In this document: one piece after another, positions 5,365 to 7,009 of the stretch
Numbering within the stretch: the stretch's first letter is position 1
Layout: each line of letters starts with the position of its first letter
NCBI GenBank assembly: GCA_010671975.1
Contig: JAAHIA010000263.1
Location: forward strand, 1-7,009
Origin: Leptolyngbya sp. SIO4C1
GTDB lineage: Bacteria > Cyanobacteriota > Cyanobacteriia > Phormidesmidales > Phormidesmidaceae
Reading direction: 5' to 3'
DNA: 7,009 nucleotides
Made by a program: the position numbers and the translations under genes
The notes under the pieces: model-generated
What the model was told of the DNA's origin: nothing
What the model saw: only the letters and a program-made list of their open reading frames with translations
The model's database searches: none

Positions 5365-5524
5365 AAGTCAGACCAACCTGGCAATATCAAAACGGAAATG
5401 TACTCATCAAAACTTACCCACAAGCGTCTTTGGAGGCGGGCAAAGCGACCACATTTTTGATTGCAGCCCGTTTAGAATATCAAGTTTGCGCGACCAGTAG
5501 CCGACTAATAGACCACCAATCCGC

Positions 5525-6919
5525 TTAAGCCCTCAGCTGCTCAGGTAAGCAATCCTGCCGGATCAAATCCGCGTAGGTTTCTCGCTGCAAGATTAGACTG
5601 GCCTGCCCCTGGTTGACCAGTACCGCTGCCGGGCGCGGTACGCGGTTATAGTTAGACGCCATACTGTAGTTGTAAGCCCCCGTCGCCGGAATGACAACAA
5701 CCTCTCCTGCCGCTAGCGGCGGCAGCTGAGCCGACTGAATGATGACATCGCCAGATTCACAATGCTTGCCGGCAAGCGTAACCGTTTGACTGAGCGGCGC
5801 TGACATTTGGCTAGCCGCTAGAGCGCGATAGGCTGACTGATAGGTAATGGGTCGCGGATTGTCCGACATTCCACCGTCTACGGCCACATAGGTACGAATG
5901 CCGGGCACGGTCTTTTGGCTGCCCACGCTGTAGGCGGTGACGCAGGCTGGCCCGACTAAAGAGCGACCCGGCTCGCACAGCAGTCGCGGCAGCGCTATCC
6001 CCTGCGACTCGCAGGCAGCTGCAACGCTTTGGCAAACAGTTTGGGCCCAGGCCTCAATGCTCGGCGGGTCGTCGGCTTCCGTATAGCGAATGCCCAACCC
6101 GCCGCCCACGTCTAGCTCGCTAATGGATATACCGTAGCTCGCAGCCGTTTGCAGCCACTGCACTAGCACGCTGCCGAGGTCCTGATGCGGCTGCAGCTCA
6201 AAAATCTGTGAGCCGATATGGGCATGGAGGCCAAGGCAGTGAAGACTGGGCTGCTGGGCAACAAATTCAAAGACCTCGGTGAGCTGATCGGGGTCAAAGC
6301 CAAACTTACTGTCTATGTGCCCGGTGCGAATATACTCATGCGTGTGGCACTCAATACCTGGCGTTAGCCGCAGCAGAATCGTCGCCCGCTGTCCCTGCTC
6401 GCTCGCAAGGGCTGAGAGCGTCTTGAGTTCGTGCCAGTTATCTACCACGATGCGGCAGCCGGCCTCTAGCCCTAGCCTCAGCTCGGCCACTGATTTGTTA
6501 TTGCCGTGAAAATAGAGGGTCTCTGCCGCAGCGCCGGCCTTCAGCGCAGTGTAGAGTTCGCCGCCTGAGACCACATCGATGCCAATGCCTTCCTGCGCTG
6601 CGATCGCACAGATCGCCAGGCAGTTCCAAGCCTTTGAGGCATAGACAATCAGCGACTCGCCTGGATAGTAGCGCTCAAACGCCTGTCGGTACTGACAACA
6701 GGCCTCACGCAGCGTTGACTCATCCAATATATAGAGCGGAGAACCAAACTTAGCGACCAGCTCAACCACATCGCAACCGCCAATCTCTAAATGGTCTTGT
6801 CCATTTACCTGGGCAGTGAGCGGCAGCAGGGACTGGTTAGGCGACTGCGTCTCGGCGGCGGGCAAATACTGACGGCTTGATGCCTGGCTAGTAGAACTGG
6901 CAGAAACTGTGGATACCAT
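5525..6919 (-). CDS. lysA: Diaminopimelate decarboxylase
   Basis: This enzyme converts meso-diaminopimelate to lysine and CO2 with pyridoxal phosphate, the last step of lysine synthesis in the cytoplasm; meso-diaminopimelate is also a peptidoglycan building block. It is a fold type III decarboxylase of 464 residues. Seen in the sequence are the PLP lysine in YASKAW (K96), DVVSGGEL (115-122), HIGSQ (234-238), the phosphate-binding GGGLG (272-276), EPGRS (316-320), the active-site cysteine in CESGD (C387) and GAYNYSMASNYN (414-425). I chose the ATG at 6919 (MVST...), the start I recall for cyanobacterial LysA. An ATG at 6931 has GAGG only 3 bases away. The TTG at 6955 falls within the likely promoter and is unlikely. 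The N-terminal 35 residues are Ser/Gln-rich and precede the barrel. cdaA lies downstream, probably on the same transcript. Confidence 0.96.
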   Translation of the reverse strand: MVSTVSASSTSQASSRQYLPAAETQSPNQSLLPLTAQVNGQDHLEIGGCDVVELVAKFGSPLYILDESTLREACCQYRQAFERYYPGESLIVYASKAWNCLAICAIAAQEGIGIDVVSGGELYTALKAGAAAETLYFHGNNKSVAELRLGLEAGCRIVVDNWHELKTLSALASEQGQRATILLRLTPGIECHTHEYIRTGHIDSKFGFDPDQLTEVFEFVAQQPSLHCLGLHAHIGSQIFELQPHQDLGSVLVQWLQTAASYGISISELDVGGGLGIRYTEADDPPSIEAWAQTVCQSVAAACESQGIALPRLLCEPGRSLVGPACVTAYSVGSQKTVPGIRTYVAVDGGMSDNPRPITYQSAYRALAASQMSAPLSQTVTLAGKHCESGDVIIQSAQLPPLAAGEVVVIPATGAYNYSMASNYNRVPRPAAVLVNQGQASLILQRETYADLIRQDCLPEQLRA

Positions 6920-6940
6920 GTGGGGATACATTAACCTCAA

Positions 6941-6974
6941 TACACCAGTGTACAATTCACGATTGACTTGCCAA
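6941..6974 (-). promoter_or_regulatory. lysA: Candidate lysA promoter with an overlapping palindrome
   Basis: On the minus strand TTGGCA (6974-6969, 5 of 6 to the -35 consensus) and TACACT (6952-6947, 4 of 6 to the -10 consensus) are 16 bp apart. Transcription would begin near 6940, giving a leader of about 20 bases to the ATG at 6919. The perfect 5-2-5 palindrome TACAC-CA-GTGTA (6941-6952) covers the -10 element and could be an operator. Confidence 0.5.
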
Positions 6975-6996
6975 CCCCCCCTTGAGTAACCCCCCC
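6973..6996. repeat. Paired C7 runs (G7 on the lysA coding strand) upstream of lysA
   Basis: AACCCCCCC occurs at 6973-6981 and again at 6988-6996, a 15-bp period. On the minus strand this reads G7-N8-G7, just upstream of the -35 hexamer. Each G7 can supply two G3 tracts, so a G-quadruplex is conceivable. No gene is visible from 6956 to the end of the window. Confidence 0.6.
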
Positions 6997-7009
6997 GACA
7001 AACCTCCTG

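Noticed and set aside
5365..5524. lysA-cdaA spacer searched for a terminator, riboswitch or small RNA
   Set aside because: I see no stable stem with a T tract and no convincing promoter. A 15-codon frame from the minus-strand ATG near 5454 has no support.
5811..6035. 74-codon minus-strand frame inside lysA
   Set aside because: It is an out-of-frame shadow of the conserved PLP enzyme.

Overview
The window looks like a piece of a cyanobacterial chromosome. It carries six exact copies of the HIP1 octamer GCGATCGC in 7 kb, a PedR-type LuxR regulator that is typical of cyanobacteria, a DUF4168 secreted protein, and a lysA-cdaA pair arranged as in many cyanobacteria. Coding density is high and no gap between genes exceeds about 210 bp.

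Layout: (1) Positions 1-517 hold the 3' part of a LamG/concanavalin A-like lectin domain gene on the + strand, closed by a good intrinsic terminator at 559-587. Its first 60-76 bases are inverted relative to the rest. (2) Positions 593-3787 hold five minus-strand genes, in transcription order: a PedR-like regulator, hisS (histidyl-tRNA synthetase), a DUF5671-type membrane protein, a one-helix pseudopilin-like protein overlapping it by 4 bp, and a small UBP-type zinc finger protein. The first two are 29 bp apart. (3) Positions 3788-3997 form a divergent intergenic region with two short palindromes, one resembling a Fur-box core. (4) Positions 3998-4489 hold a secreted DUF4168 protein on the + strand, whose N-terminal part contains two sets of small in-frame tandem repeats. 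(5) Positions 4492-6919 hold lysA followed by cdaA on the minus strand. cdaA converges on the DUF4168 gene with only 2 bp between the stop codons. A candidate lysA promoter and two C7 runs lie at the right edge.

The functions are mostly housekeeping: lysine/peptidoglycan precursor synthesis (LysA), c-di-AMP signalling (CdaA), translation (HisS) and light/redox-responsive transcription (PedR). The poorly characterised part is the DUF5671/pseudopilin-like/UBP-finger trio downstream of hisS.

The strongest unexpected signal is at the left end. The reverse complement of positions 1-60 encodes exactly the LamG segment that should precede position 77, and it is bounded by a 15-bp imperfect inverted repeat. 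This is either a small inversion or, quite possibly, a fold-back or assembly artefact at a contig end. I did not find a convincing new defence, mobile or CRISPR-like system.
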